From Dryas octopetala (Eukaryota > Streptophyta > Magnoliopsida > Rosales > Rosaceae): a stretch of DNA of 64,000 bases. Made by a program: the position numbers and the translations under genes. Each line of letters opens with the position of its first letter. The stretch's first letter is position 1. The notes beneath the pieces are model-generated. The model was not told the DNA's origin and made no database searches. It worked only from the letters and a program-made list of their open reading frames with translations. Location of the stretch: NCBI GenBank assembly GCA_963921425.1, contig OY992838.1, positions 806,001 to 870,000 on the forward strand. Direction: 5' to 3'. Shown one piece after another: positions 33,561 to 46,482 of this stretch.

Positions 33561-34520
33561 AAGCGTCACAATGATATTATATCACCTTGAGTTTAGGCCT
33601 ATTTGAAAATGTTTTTAAAATGTTTAAAAATGTTTTTGGATTATAAAACACTTAAGAAGCGTCATGGAGTAAAAAAGCTTCATACAAAAGAATTTCCAAA
33701 AAAGCCATTCATCTCTTAATTTTACTTCTTATTGTTCATCCTCGTTTTGCATGGCTCACTATCATCACATCAGTCACTACGCACCATTCAACTCCATATG
33801 TATCATCCAACACATTTTCAGTTGATGTCATTCAGCATAGTGAGAGTGAGGAAAAAAGAAGCGAAGATACAAACTCATTAGAAAAGGAAAGGAATGTATG
33901 TACTCAAAAATGTGGGTTCAATACGTTTGCATTCTCACTTTCTCTTTCATTAAGTTGTTAAGTGGAAGGAGGGAAAAAACAAAAAAATAAAAGTACAATA
34001 ATAGAACTTTGACCAATGTAACCCAAGTCAAAACCTTATAATAAATGACAGACAGTGATGCCCACTATTCGCACCAACCGCACCATAATAAAAATACAAA
34101 AAAAGAAGAAAAAAATAAAAGGCACCACTGAGTGCCATTAGTATTGAAACAATAAACTGTGCATTTTTTAAAAAAATTAATTGGGTGGAGGAGTGAGCTT
34201 TACTTTACCATCACATTCCCGTTGCTTTGAAGCAGAGGCCCATATTAAACCCACACAATTGACAGAAAAGGGAGGGTCTGGTCCCCAACGTACTCGGGAC
34301 CAAGTAGAGGCAGTGGCGAACTCGCATCACAAGCTGAAAGGCTAGCGTTAACGTGTGGTCTCTTTCGGTCCAATTTTGTATGTATAATCCCAGCTATTCT
34401 TCCCCACCAAAATGTTGGCCAAATTTAGAGGCCATATTACAATTTCCCAGATTAAGCGGATCTCTATTGTACAAGTGTACAACTCCACCAACACCATTCT
34501 CCCAAATCCCAACAAACAAC

Positions 34521-37500
34521 ATGTCTCTGACCATTAAACTACACCTTGTTGCATCCCACCACCACCTCCTCAATCTCAACCTCAACCCGATTAAGAAAAC
34601 CAACTTCTCAAAGATTCGAACCAAACCCATTTACCATTCCGACCCATTCATCTCTACTGCCTACAATTCCACAATGCATCACGGTTCAGCTCAGCCGGTT
34701 CAATCCACGATCAAGAGCTCTTTAATTGAACCGGACGGCGGGGCTCTGGTTGATCTTGTGGTGCCGGAGAGCAAGCGCGCCTCCAAGGCCTTAGAGGCCG
34801 AGTCTCTTCCCCAGGTGAGGCTGACCAAGATTGATCTCGAGTGGGTCCACGTCATCAGCGAGGGGTGGGCTAGCCCATTGAAAGGGTTCATGAGGGAGGA
34901 CCAGTACTTGCAGAGCTTGCACTTCAATAGCTTGAGAATCAAGGATGGGTCTCTGGTCAATATGTCGCTTCCCATTGTGTTGGCCATTGACGACGAGACT
35001 AAAGAGAGAATTGGGTCATCACCGAATGTGGGGCTGCTTGGACCTAATGGAGATTTGGTTGGTATATTAAGCAGGTCAGTCCTTGTCAAACCACGATAAT
35101 GTATTTTAATCGCTGTTTAGTGTTTAATTCGGTATTTTTTATTTTACAATCGCAGTTATGAAATCTAGTTCATCTTCTGGATCGTCGTAAATTGCTGCAC
35201 ATGGGAATTTATACCGTCTAGGTTTCTGTTTATATTTTAATTGTATATATAATATTATTTTATAATCACCCAAATTGATGTTCTTAACTTCTTATCATTT
35301 ATTTGTTTATGTATTGTCATACAAGTAATAAAGTAAATAAAGGTCAAATTCCAGGTGAAAGATAGGGACTTGTTTCTGATTTTAAAAAGCCGATTGTCTT
35401 AATTTTTTTTATTGTAATGATATCTGATACGACATCCAATATCTTTTAGTGGAAATTCACTGAATATTATTATTTTTATGCAACAGAACTACACAAGCTT
35501 CTGGATTATTGACTTATTGAGACTCTGTGTCACAAATCATATGTAGTCTGTGTGATATGGTCCACGTTGTGTTTGACTTATTTTTATACTTGTCTAGTTT
35601 TCACATTCCTGGTTATGATTTCCAAGATTGATCATGTTACACTTCATAATATGATAAGCTGGAATTATAAATGCATACCCTTATCAGTCTAGTAAGTGTG
35701 ATATCTTAGCTATTGTTAATATTTTATTTCTGTTGCAGCATTGAGATATACAAGCATAACAAAGAAGAAAGGATTGCTAGAACTTGGGGGTCAACTGCTC
35801 CGGGATTGCCATATGTTGAGGAGGTTATCACTCCAGCCGGAAATTGGCTTGTAGGCGGAGATTTGGAAGTATTAGAGCCTATCAAATATAATGATGGGCT
35901 TGATCAATACAGACTCTCTCCTCAACAACTCCGGAAAGAATTTGATAGGCGTCAGGCTGATGCAGTTTTTGCTTTTCAGTTGAGAAATCCTGTACATAAT
36001 GGCCATGCTTTGTTGATGAATGATACACGCAGGAGACTCTTGGATATGGGCTATAAGAATCCAATTCTGTTGCTTCATCCTTTAGGAGGTTTCACAAAGC
36101 CTGATGATGTGCCCTTGGATGTTCGGATGGAGCAACACAGCAAGGTCACTGCCATGCAGTTCCTATATATCAGTCAATAGTTTACAAGTTTTATCTAGAG
36201 TGACCAAGCTATAATAACAAAATGATTTGACCTCCATCCGTAGTGATAACATTCTGTTTCCTATATCCTGCCAACATTCTGGTCCCATTTGTAATAGTTT
36301 CATTTTCATTTGGGTGATGAGCCATCTTTTGCACTTCCACATTAAGTAGGTAGATGCATTGGAATCATTGCTATTTTAGATGTCCAAAATGGGTAGTTTT
36401 TAATAAATGTTTTGTTTCTGCTCAGGTCCTAGAAGATGGAGTTCTTGACCCTGAAACTACTATTGTGGGCATATTCCCATCACCTATGCACTATGCAGGT
36501 CCAACTGAGGTACAATGGCATGCCAAAGCAAGGATAAATGCAGGTGCAAATTTCTACATTGTGGGCCGTGATCCTGCCGGTATGGGACATCCAACAGAGA
36601 AGAGGGATTTATATGACCCTGATCATGGGAAAAAGGTGCTAAGCATGGCTCCTGGCCTCGAGAAGCTCAATATCTTGCCATTCAGGGTAGGTGAAATCAT
36701 ACACTGCTTTAGCCTTGATTGCTGGAGTGCTCGTTGATGTGCTTATTTTGTTTGATAGATATTTATTATCTGCAATTTTATGCATGTGTTAGTTATATCA
36801 GTCATCAGAGTCCTACTAATTCAGATTTGAAGAATTCCTACTTAGTTATATCTCCTGCAAGAGTACATGTTTATTAAACTTGGCCCTTGAGACTGTAGCT
36901 TTATCAAAAACTTAGTAATGGTTGCTGGATTCAACACTTGATATGAGAAATGATATTTTGCTTCATTGTGTGAGCCAATTAATCCTCTTCTTTAATTGTA
37001 AATGGCAGGTGGCTGCTTATGACACTGTGGGAAAGAAGATGGCATTTTTTGAACCTTCACGAGCTAAAGATTTCCTCTTCATCTCTGGAACCAAGGTAGG
37101 AACAGAATTTCATTTCTTTGTTGTCAGTAGTGTATCTCTCTTCATGGAAAATGCTATAGTTTTGAGAGTACCACCGAATTGGCTATGCATTTCTGTTAGT
37201 ATTGTTTCACACCTCAGTTGTATCAGTTATGTAAATAAGGAGAAACAAAAAAAAAAAATTGTGATGAGAATAGATATATTTAAGATGCTATAAACAAAAG
37301 AAAATGGTGCGGAATGGCAAAGCTGCACCGCATAGCCTTTTTGGTGCATAAGGCCTTAATGTTCAGTGCAAAGGGTGCTGAATGGCAACCCATGATGAAA
37401 TTCTCAAATGTTGCTGCATAAATCATTACAGCACTGTGTTGATGACTGTTGAATTAGATTTTAGTTTTATCAATTAGCAGAATCATATCTCTTGAATATG

Positions 37501-37672
37501 GTCTGTATAATATGGTGAACTTTGCTGGTTTCAGATGCGAGCTTATGCAAGGAGCGGAGAGAACCCTCCTGATGGTTTTATGTGTCCTGGGGGATGGAAG
37601 GTTCTGGTCAACTATTATGAGAGCTTGCAAACAGAAGAGGCATCACAGCAGCAAGCTGTTTTATCTACTTAG
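34521..37672 (+). CDS. APS2: ATP sulfurylase, dual plastid/cytosol APS2 type
   Basis: Five exons: 34521-35074, 35739-36144, 36426-36686, 37009-37095 and 37535-37672, giving 481 residues. The enzyme turns sulfate and ATP into adenosine 5'-phosphosulfate, the first step of sulfate assimilation. The nucleotide-binding motifs [10 protein letters not shown] (265-274) and [10 protein letters not shown] (367-376) are intact. The N-terminus ([10 protein letters not shown]..., rich in S, N and K) looks like a transit peptide. It matches Arabidopsis APS2 better than APS1, 3 or 4 ([16 protein letters not shown], the C-terminal YYESLQ). An in-frame ATG at codon 52 (34674) with A at -3 corresponds to the second start of AtAPS2. 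An in-frame ATG at 34380 would add 47 residues, but it has T at -3, so I prefer 34521, which aligns with AtAPS2. The miR395 site of APS1 is not recognisable here. Confidence 0.94.
34674..34676 (+). promoter_or_regulatory. Candidate internal translation start (Met52)
   Basis: This in-frame AUG has A at -3. Starting here would remove the whole transit-peptide-like segment and leave the conserved core from about [10 protein letters not shown] onward. In Arabidopsis APS2, internal AUGs at codons 52 and 58 make the cytosolic form; this gene keeps the first of them. Confidence 0.6.
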
Positions 37673-40600
37673 ATATCCATAACAATAAATTAATACCAGA
37701 GTATTCAGGTAAGTTAATTCCAGTCTTAGCAGGACAAGAGCGTAGCCACTAGCTAGTCAGCTTAGTCTATCCAGATAACCGACCCACCACAAAAGGGTAT
37801 CTTCATTTTCAAACCGGTAACCACATTGTCTTTGCTAATGCTTGTAAAATATTGAATTTTCTTTTTGTCATCCATTTTTTTTATGAGGTTATAACAAGGG
37901 CAAAAATGCGTTACATGGTGCCAAAATATATATTGATGGGTAAAAAACATTATTTTCTGAAATGCATTGACATTCATGCACTATTTTTTTGCTTTAATCC
38001 CATCTTTTTGGCAATGCCAAATTTATAGGATGTGAAATTTCCGAATCAAACCGTAAATCTAGCTAATGCGGTACTACTCTCTGGGCCGCCAATCGGCCCA
38101 AGTTGTGCCGAGATTGGGCTGGGCTTGTATTCCACCACGAAGTGTTATGTTGTTATTATCTTAAGCTCAGTGTGGTCCAACGGAACAGAGGCTTCCAGCC
38201 ATCGAACTTGTTGTTTGGCGATGCAAGTTTACTTGAATTATTCCAACAGTTTGTGTGCATGCTATCCAATCACAGCTAATAACGATCCTTACGCAATTTA
38301 TATATAGAATCCATGCATAAAATTCATATAAAAGTTTAATGTACATATTACTTTGATACATTATTGGTGTACCCGTAATAGTTAAAGGACTATTATTCCA
38401 CAGTTAAAGGGTTGAAAACTTGAATCTTTCTTTCTTCTTTTATTGATTGAAAAGGTGGTTGAAGCATCTGACTTGGAAGATTCTTAATTAGATGTGTATA
38501 GTTTGATTGGTCCATTTACGCCTCCAAACCTTGTAGTTGGGGTTATGGTGACAATGCAACAAATAATCCAACCTGGCTCGGACCCCCTAAAAAGAATATT
38601 GTCCCAATTGTGGGTCAGTTGTGTATTAGACGAACTCAAGTCTTGAACTTGACATAAAAATTGAACAGGTTTCCCCCATCTGTAATACAGTACATGTGCA
38701 CATACATATGGTTGAGGTACAACCCTCGAAGTCCTTTGGTTCTCCGGCTTTCAAGGTGAGCTGTAATGGGGCCATTCCATACAATAATCCTCATTTTCAA
38801 TCCTTTTTTGAATTCGATCTAAAACATTTTCACATTCGTGTTTGCATGTATGTGTGCTTAATGGGTTTGAATTTATTAACATTATGGTACATAGACGTCG
38901 GTGTAGCTAGAGCCATATATAAATATCCCCACCAAGTTTCGGTACCAATCGTTGTACCATGGAAAAATAAACATATAGCTTTATGCCATTTGGTAATTAA
39001 CGTTTTGGTCCTCGAACCCAGTTTTGAGTTTCGTGTAGTACGTAGGAGTCAAACTTTTCTTAGTCTAAGTCTGAAACATGTTTATTTTATGTCTGATTCG
39101 AGTTCCATGATCGATCGTTTTCTATTCAATCTGCATCATCAAAACCATATACATATATGGTGATGGTGGGCTTCAATTATAGTTGCAAACTTGCAATGCA
39201 GTTAAGGATGGCCACCCTAAGCAAAAAGCTCAAGCTAGAAGCCTAGAACCCACTATGATTTATGTAGCAAAAAGCTAGCTCATATAGTCATATTTAGGCG
39301 AACTTGATCTATATGTGTATGGGTTATGTTTGGGTGAGTTTGCTAGGTAGTTGGGCTTTGCACTCAAAGACTGAAAGTGGTTGATGTACTAGTCATAGCT
39401 TGTCTTTACTCTTTACACAGGAGGTGTTGGGGGCAAAGGCATGTGCCATTCAGTTGGGTCATTTTCACCCTAGAAAAAAAAGAAGAGAGAGAGAGGGCTT
39501 GGTAATTGATTAGGTGGTAGCTAGCTAGCAGCCTAGGACAGTCAGTGACTGTGAGATACGCAATGCCGGGTCCATATCCTTAGTTTCTCTGTTTTTATCC
39601 TCCATTTACAAGCCAATCTAAATCGTAGAACATGGGGTAGCTTCTTTTAAAGAGTACTACTGTAACCTATGGCCCAGTCAAAAAGACTTGACTCACTTAA
39701 TCAATTTCATTTTTATAGCTAGCTAGCCTTCAATTTCATAATATATCAACTTAATATTTTTAGCTAAGTTTCTTACGTTCACGGTTTACCTAAACTTTGA
39801 AAATTGGGGGGTTCACACCATGTGATGTACATTCATAATCTTATATGCCAACTTGGATTGAGTTGACAATTAACTTGAAACTAATTCCAAATAAAATTAG
39901 GCTGGTCTTCTTCAATTTGGGTTTAGGAACGTCAAACTTGGTCCTAATTTTGGCATGCAAGTACGAACACGGCTTGCAATTAATGGGTTCGAGTCCATTA
40001 GTCCATTAGTCCAAATGTCCAATCAAGTGATCAAGAATCAAGTGATCAAGAGTCAAGTTATAGGTCAACTCAAAGAGGTTTGTTCTACGAATCTGAACAC
40101 AAGGACTCAAGGACTCAAAGGAAATGCAATTATTATGGTTAACAGCTTTACTCATATGCATGTGCATGTCTAATTGTCTATGTATTAGTTGTATGATTAT
40201 CAATGACATCAATGATATCAATGATGAATGGGAAAGCGAGAAATTAAAGTGAAGATAAAGAAGAGGACATGCCGGACATAGCCGTATGTAAGCATCGAAA
40301 TGGTTAGTGTACTATTTGATTTAGTTGAGAAACACAGCCTTTTCTAGCCTCAGAACATGGCCTGGGGGGCAATGGCATCGATTGGAATTTGGATCCACGT
40401 ACATCAAACTATAATGTATACATCTAGCCAGGCTAGCTATAATAAGAGCAGAGCGGTGTACCTCTCATTTAATTTTCAATTTATTTCTCTGATTATGACT
40501 ATGCTCCTATTGATGATAATTGGATGTACTGCTGCTAGTACTAGCAGGAGGACCACAAGACATGCCCGATATATTCTTTAATTGTCAATTTATATTTTTG

Positions 40601-42550
40601 AAGCTAAGCTAGATAGGTAGCTAATTCATTATAAATTTATTGTATAGTAATTAATGTGTGTAGATAGAGGAAATAGCTAGGAGATCTTAAAGAAAAAGAT
40701 ATCACCATTTCCAGTTAATTACGTTGACTAGAACCACATTAACCAACTACTAAATAACAATGTATGGTATTGCAGTCTTGCAGATCGAGTTTTACTTATA
40801 ATAATATTAGTTTAGCTTTAATATAATTGCGCATGTAGCTAATTAATAGATTCACTTAAGAAGCTAACCCAATAATTAATTGGTGGTAGGTACTCTGTCA
40901 ATCTTCTCTCCAACAACGATATATCATTCCACGCATGCGTTTTGGTTATGTACTTCTTTGTTTGCCTAATTGGAAAAAGTATTGTTTCCTGGTTGAGTTT
41001 TGAGTGTTAAAACTTAAAACTGAGTAATATAGCTGGAATCTCGCTGTTTAATTATTTTTTGGGAAATAAAGCTTTTACATACTAATTATGCATTATCCTA
41101 TCGAACTAGGTACAAAGTACAACATATGGCACATATAGCCAACTTAACTCAATATTAAAAGCATATTAAAAAGTGGGTAGGCGTGGGGTATGTGCTTAAT
41201 GCTAAATCGAAACAAGAAAAGATTGGGAAGGGGAATGCAATGCCTAGTTGCCTAGCTAAAAAGTTGAAGAATAAACCTTTCAACTGAAAAGGGCCTAAAA
41301 ATATATGAATGAGATTCATTGTTGATTCATTGATTGATGGGGTAATGTCATGGGTGGGTCTCCGGCTTAGCCCTCTAATAAAATCCTGTAAGCAGCAACA
41401 GTGATCGATCTGTGTATGCATGTGAAAAACTGCACCTCATCTGTCAATGATTTTACATAAAGAAGAAACACAAAACCAGCATTTAAGATGACCAAGGCCA
41501 ACTGGTCACACTCACACCAACAAAGTGGTCGTACTCTTCAGTACATGCAGTTGTATGAATTTACTGATTAATATGGAAATGGGCAAAAGAAAAATAAAAA
41601 AGAATGTGAATGGTGAAATTAAACAAGGTTCTTGATCTTGGGGATAGTAACGTTAGAGTTAGGGAAGGACAATAGCATTAACCAGCTGGGATAATTAAAC
41701 TATATTTGATGAGGATGAAGTTATCAATTAGACTATTGGTTCGAGGGAGTGCAATGTATGCAGGAAAAGTTACTAGGATGGCCTGCGGGAGATTCAAAAG
41801 CTGAAACAATAAAATGGAAGAATGTGCCAAACATCCCAAAAAGAGGAGACAGAGAAAAATCTGCTCCCATTTGAAACTATAAATTTATAGTATATAAACA
41901 CAGCAGTTGATGAGTAAAACAAAGACCCTTGAAAAGTGAAAAAAAGCTGCACTGCATTAGATCATAGCTAGGAGGGGTACCAAAATTTCCGGGTAATTTC
42001 ATTATTTCCTTTCTATCCTTTAGGTAAAATTTGAAATGGAAGACTAGTAATAATAAAATAATTTTAAATTTATGATTAATCTTAACATAGTAGGAAATTG
42101 GTGGGATGTTTCTAAAAGCGAATGTACAAATTAACAAATACAATGGAGACAAAATTTTATTAAAGAGTTGAGAATTGATGAAATGTGACTATATGAGAGA
42201 GAGGGACCAAGTTGTCCTTTGGAGGGGCAACAAGGGTATGTAAACCCAATGGGTTGGCTCCCTGTATGTCCTTGAGCTCACGCAGACCCCAAAACACACC
42301 CTCTCTTTGTCCTATGTCCCCACAACCCCACATGACTCTGTTTCTCTCTCTACCTAGTTCTCCAATTTCTTTCTCTCTCTACTTAGCTCTAAGTGTCTCA
42401 CCATAAATACCCCCACACACCCCTCAGCCCTTTCACAATTCACACCACCTCAGGTCCTCAACCTTAACCACCTCAACCTCAAACTCAAACTCCTTCACTT
42501 TCCAGTCTCAACAAAACTGCTTACCCTCCTCCCCACAAAGCTCTGAAGAA
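37673..42550. other. Intergenic region between ATP sulfurylase and SAUR
   Basis: No gene supported. AT-rich, with short direct repeats near 40002-40060 (GTCCATTA and AATCAAGTGATCAAG units). A perfect Pol III box B (GGTTCGAGTCC, 39986-39996) occurs without a tRNA fold. The last ~250 bp form the SAUR promoter and leader. Confidence 0.5.
42394..42409 (+). promoter_or_regulatory. SAUR core promoter: AuxRE and TATA box
   Basis: TGTCTC (42394-42399), the classical auxin response element, lies directly before ATAAATA (42403-42409). The pair is 142-157 bp upstream of the SAUR start codon, a normal spacing for a gene with a leader of about 110 nt. Confidence 0.6.
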
Positions 42551-42871
42551 ATGGGCATCAGAAAATCAAACAGGCTTCCACAAACAGCAGTGCTGAAGCA
42601 GATTCTGAAGAGGTGCTCGAGCTTGGGAAAGAAGCAGCAGCAACACTATGATGAACAAGGCCTCCCTTTGGACGTCCCAAAGGGCCATTTTGTGGTCTAT
42701 GTTGGCGAAAACAGAAGCAGATACATTGTCCCCATCTCATTCTTGACTCGCCCTGAGTTCCAAAGCCTTCTTCATCAAGCAGAAGAGGAATTTGGCTTCG
42801 ACCACGACATGGGTCTCACAATTCCTTGTGAAGAAGTTGTTTTTCAGTCATTAACATCCATGCTCAGATAG
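42551..42871 (+). CDS. SAUR family auxin-responsive protein (SAUR50-53 clade)
   Basis: Single exon, 106 residues, as usual for SAUR genes. It begins [21 protein letters not shown], then has the SAUR core: [25 protein letters not shown] at about 41-65, [26 protein letters not shown] at about 68-93, and a short FQSLTSML end. Proteins of this clade inhibit PP2C.D phosphatases at the plasma membrane, raising proton-pump activity and cell expansion. That role is family knowledge. The upstream TGTCTC/TATA pair suggests auxin control. As I recall, it resembles Arabidopsis SAUR50-53 (At4g34760, At1g75590, At1g19840), and the neighbour FPP gene supports the At1g19840-like position. No key segment is missing. 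Confidence 0.95.
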   Translation: MGIRKSNRLPQTAVLKQILKRCSSLGKKQQQHYDEQGLPLDVPKGHFVVYVGENRSRYIVPISFLTRPEFQSLLHQAEEEFGFDHDMGLTIPCEEVVFQSLTSMLR

Positions 42872-45276
42872 CTGGTCGATCGATCAGAAAGTGTCTCACA
42901 TGTTCAAGTCACGGTTTGCTTTTTTGGGGGAGAAAATGGCTACCTCATCAAGATGAAGCTGCTTTACTGCTTCTCTATTTTTAATCTTCTCCCAATTTTT
43001 TTTTTCTTTTCCTTTTTTGAGGGTTGTTGATCTCTTACAAAATTACAATGACTCCGAATCTCTGACCCGAAAAAATTGAGGAAAATCCCATGAATATTAA
43101 TATTGGGATCATGGGTTTGGATTTGTAAATCTTATAAAGTTTGGAAATTTTCCTCACGGTGGTGTGGGGTTGCACCAATTTGTACCCTGTGGGAGAAGTG
43201 AACTAATATAATTAATATTTATATATTTGGGGTTGTCAGTTTGTCACCCATTTTCTTATTGCTTTATCTCTCTCTCTCTCTTGTCTTGAACTCACTTGCT
43301 CTTGTTTTCTGGGTTTTGTCTGATGTGCGTGCGTGTATACCTATTTTTTTTATACTGGTGTGTCTCATGTTAACTCAACACTTTAGCAGTTTTTTTTTTT
43401 GGCCAGGAACAGTTTAGCAGTTAAAACTGTTAAAAAAACAACAGAGATTCTTAACGGACAACAGCTACATGGGATGTTTGTGTTGAGAAATATATAGTTT
43501 ACTTGACAAGCACCTGGCCAAGCTTCGTACCAAACACAGGTTATAGCAAAAGGGAAATACTTTTTAGTCCTCTGATCAAATAAGTTATGATAAAATAACA
43601 TCGATTTTGTAGTTGAAGAAGATAGAATTGTGGAGTTCAAGTATTGCACAATGTGATACAACTATACAAGTAACATGGATGATAAATTTCCTTGAATGGA
43701 AAGGAACTCCTGTGAGAAACTAAGTCAAAATCCACACACGAATCCTTGCAGTACTGTTGCAACAAATACATCCACCCGTGCCTAGTGTAAACTGTAAAGC
43801 CACTTTTAGATATTGAATTACAAATTAAAAAACAAATAAAACTCTATGGGCAATTCAGAGTCAAATAGATCTTGATTTTACAACACTACCCTTACCCAAG
43901 AGCATACTACTTACTGACATAGTGACATGTATCTCCTCATGCCTCACCAAGAAAATCTAGTATATTCTGTTGTATGTTTTTTTATTTTCTTTTTTCTTCG
44001 CAAAGAAGATTCTGCTCTATTTGGTCAAAAAGTTGTATTATCATATCACACCTTGAATTCTGTTAGAATTGCGGTATTATCACACCTTTAATTGCTGACC
44101 CACCAATTGGATGATTCAGATTTCAGACCCACTTGCAATTCTAAATTCAATTTTTGATTTTATAGTCTCTTGGTGTTGGCGATTGCTTCATTGCTTGGAC
44201 CAGTAATTAAAAGATAGCTATGATATTATTTTCATCACCATCTTACATTGCAATTCACAAATCACAAGAGCGATTGAAGGAGAGGATGGTAATTTCAACA
44301 GGGTTCATTGTACTCAAATACCGTACATGCGAGAGCATCTCAGCATCTGGACACAATCGTCGATGTATGGACTTTTGGTGCCCTTGGAACCAACTAAAAA
44401 CTAAAAAGTTTTCCATGTTCTTGTAAAATTTAAAATAATGTGAAGTTTCCTTGATGCCTTTTTTTATTTTTTTATTTTTTTTAAGAAGCTAGAATATATT
44501 ATAAGATTGTTGGATCAAAGAAAGGATGGGATATACTGTTGATAAGATCCCACCTACACATAAAATCGATCAAAGAAAGACGATGACAAGACTATCCAGC
44601 ATTGACCTCCCATTCTCTACAGCTCTACTATATATATTTTCATCTTAAAACCTATTTTCTTTGGGGTAAGAAACTAAGAACATCATTTTCATTGACTTGG
44701 ATGGCTCGCACCATTGTTAGTAGAGTCTTAGTTACCAAAAATGCAAGCAACCCCAAGAAAAAAAGGCCCAGAAGGAAAGACTTGATTTGATTTAACTTAA
44801 TTGTTGATGATGTATAACGCAGGCCCAGGCTCCAAGATGTGGTGGAAATTTTTGACCTGCAGGGTGTTCTAATCGAACGAGCAGAAGTTTCAACGCTAAA
44901 CAGTGAAGAACATGGCTACTTGCCTAGTTGAGTGGAGTCTTTTGAGAAGTAACTAGCTAGTTATTAGGAACGCATGAACAAGAATATAAGATCAAGAATA
45001 TACATAACATAATTAACAAATGACTTGTTCACTGAATCAGGCAAGCTAACTTTCTCATGTCTTCAATCACACCCAAATTAATTAAATATTAAGTCTTTTT
45101 ATTAGTTTAGAAGCTATCACTCACTTGGAAAGTTGTATTTCACCGGGACCCATTAATTCAATTCATATATCTTGACATAACAGTGTAGCTGCATGTTCAT
45201 GTACCAAATCCCTTTATTTTTTTTGAATATTTTTTCTAAGCAGAAATTAAGGATGAGAATATACTCTAATTACTCA

Positions 45277-46482
45277 CAAGGAATTAAATTTCGGATTTCG
45301 AGAAAATTTTGATGAAAATTTTGAAGATTTTTAAATTTCGACAAAAATTAGACGGAAACGATGAAAATTGCGATCAAAATACAGAAATTTTTAATGAAAT
45401 TTTACTATATGCATGTTTATTTAATATATTATCTACTAAATTGATAAAAAATATTGAAAAAATCAAATTATATAGTAGGTTTTATGTGATATAAGGTGAA
45501 TATCATACGCGCTGGAGTAAATACTGTTAAATAAAATTAGTATATTCCTTATACTGTATAATTTAATTATACACTAAAATCTAAACCCTAATACTCTATA
45601 TACTCTATATACCCTAATACTCTTTATATTCTATAATTTATACATTAAACCTTATATACTCTATATTCTTTAGGATATTAGGTTTTAAGCTCTTTAGGAT
45701 ACTTTTAATTATTTTTTTATATAGAAATGTATTAGAGTTTAAGGTTTAAAATAACTAAACGAAATCTCAAACCTTTTTTTTTTTCTTTCCAATTGCCCAA
45801 AGGCCCCAAACCCCCCCTCATTTTTTCTCTTTTTTTTTTATAATTTTTTTTCTTTCTTTACTTTTTTTTCCCTTGCCTCTCTCTTCAGTCTTTTTTTTTA
45901 TCTTTCCTTGCTTTTTTCCCGTGCCTCTCACCCAGCCAAGCTTTGTCTTTACTGAGTATAGCAACTCAAATTTTGGCTTATGGTAATTTTGTTACTTAAA
46001 TTTTTCAAACTTGTTTTAAGGTTTGTTTAAAGGAATTAGAAATTTCTTTAAGTTTATTTTAAATAACTTAGACCTTTGATTGTGGTTTTAGAGCTTAGTT
46101 GTGTGGAAATTAATTTTAGAAATTGAAAATTCAAGAATTTGGCGATTATTATTATTTTTAGAATTAAATTATAAGAGTATGATTTTTCATAATTTTTTTA
46201 AAAGTAATTTGCCTATTTTGAGGTTATAGGAAATTACTACTCATCAATACGAGTCTGTAAAATTTTTTAATAAATTATTTGGAATCTTGAGTTATTTTTT
46301 GTGAATTTCTGAAGTTGGAGAAAATAGAAAATAGAAAAATTTCGATAAATTTTGGTAAATTTCGCCGAACTTTCGGCGAAATCTTCACGAAAAATTATCA
46401 AACATGTGTTTCGATTTTAGATCCCTAAAAAAACAAAATTTTCGGCAAAATTTTGCCAAAAATTTCAAAATTTAATACCTTG
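45277..46482. mobile_element. Non-autonomous TIR element (1.2 kb) with target-site duplication
   Basis: The left end CAAGGAATTAAATTTCGGAT and the reverse complement of the right end, CAAGGTATTAAATTTTGAAA, are diverged terminal inverted repeats continuing through AAAATTTTG-rich sequence for about 50 bp. The flanks ATTACTCA (45269-45276) and ATTACTCG (46483-46490) form an 8-bp duplication with one mismatch. The interior is AT-rich with no transposase frame. An 8-9-bp duplication and long TIRs fit a Mutator-like or hAT-like derivative; the superfamily is not settled. Confidence 0.7.

Larger units (their letters stand above)
31434..34520. other. Divergent region between XRN and ATP sulfurylase
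   Basis: Holds the promoters of XRN (-) and APS (+), a CT/GA-rich inverted-repeat element (32026-32784) and a SINE-like segment near 33421. Open frames here, such as a His-rich one near 32.4 kb, are low-complexity and not supported. Confidence 0.5.

Noticed and set aside
38696-39163. Plus-strand frame of 155 residues between ATP sulfurylase and SAUR
   Set aside because: Composition is irregular, no recognisable family, no promoter context or splice extension; looks like chance.
39950-40000. Perfect Pol III box B GGTTCGAGTCC
   Set aside because: No good box A at the right distance and no cloverleaf; possibly a SINE trace but too weak to call.
45590-45665. CTAATACTCTATA tracts resembling telomeric repeats (CCCTAA)
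   Set aside because: Irregular TA-rich microsatellite inside the TIR element, not the plant telomere unit.
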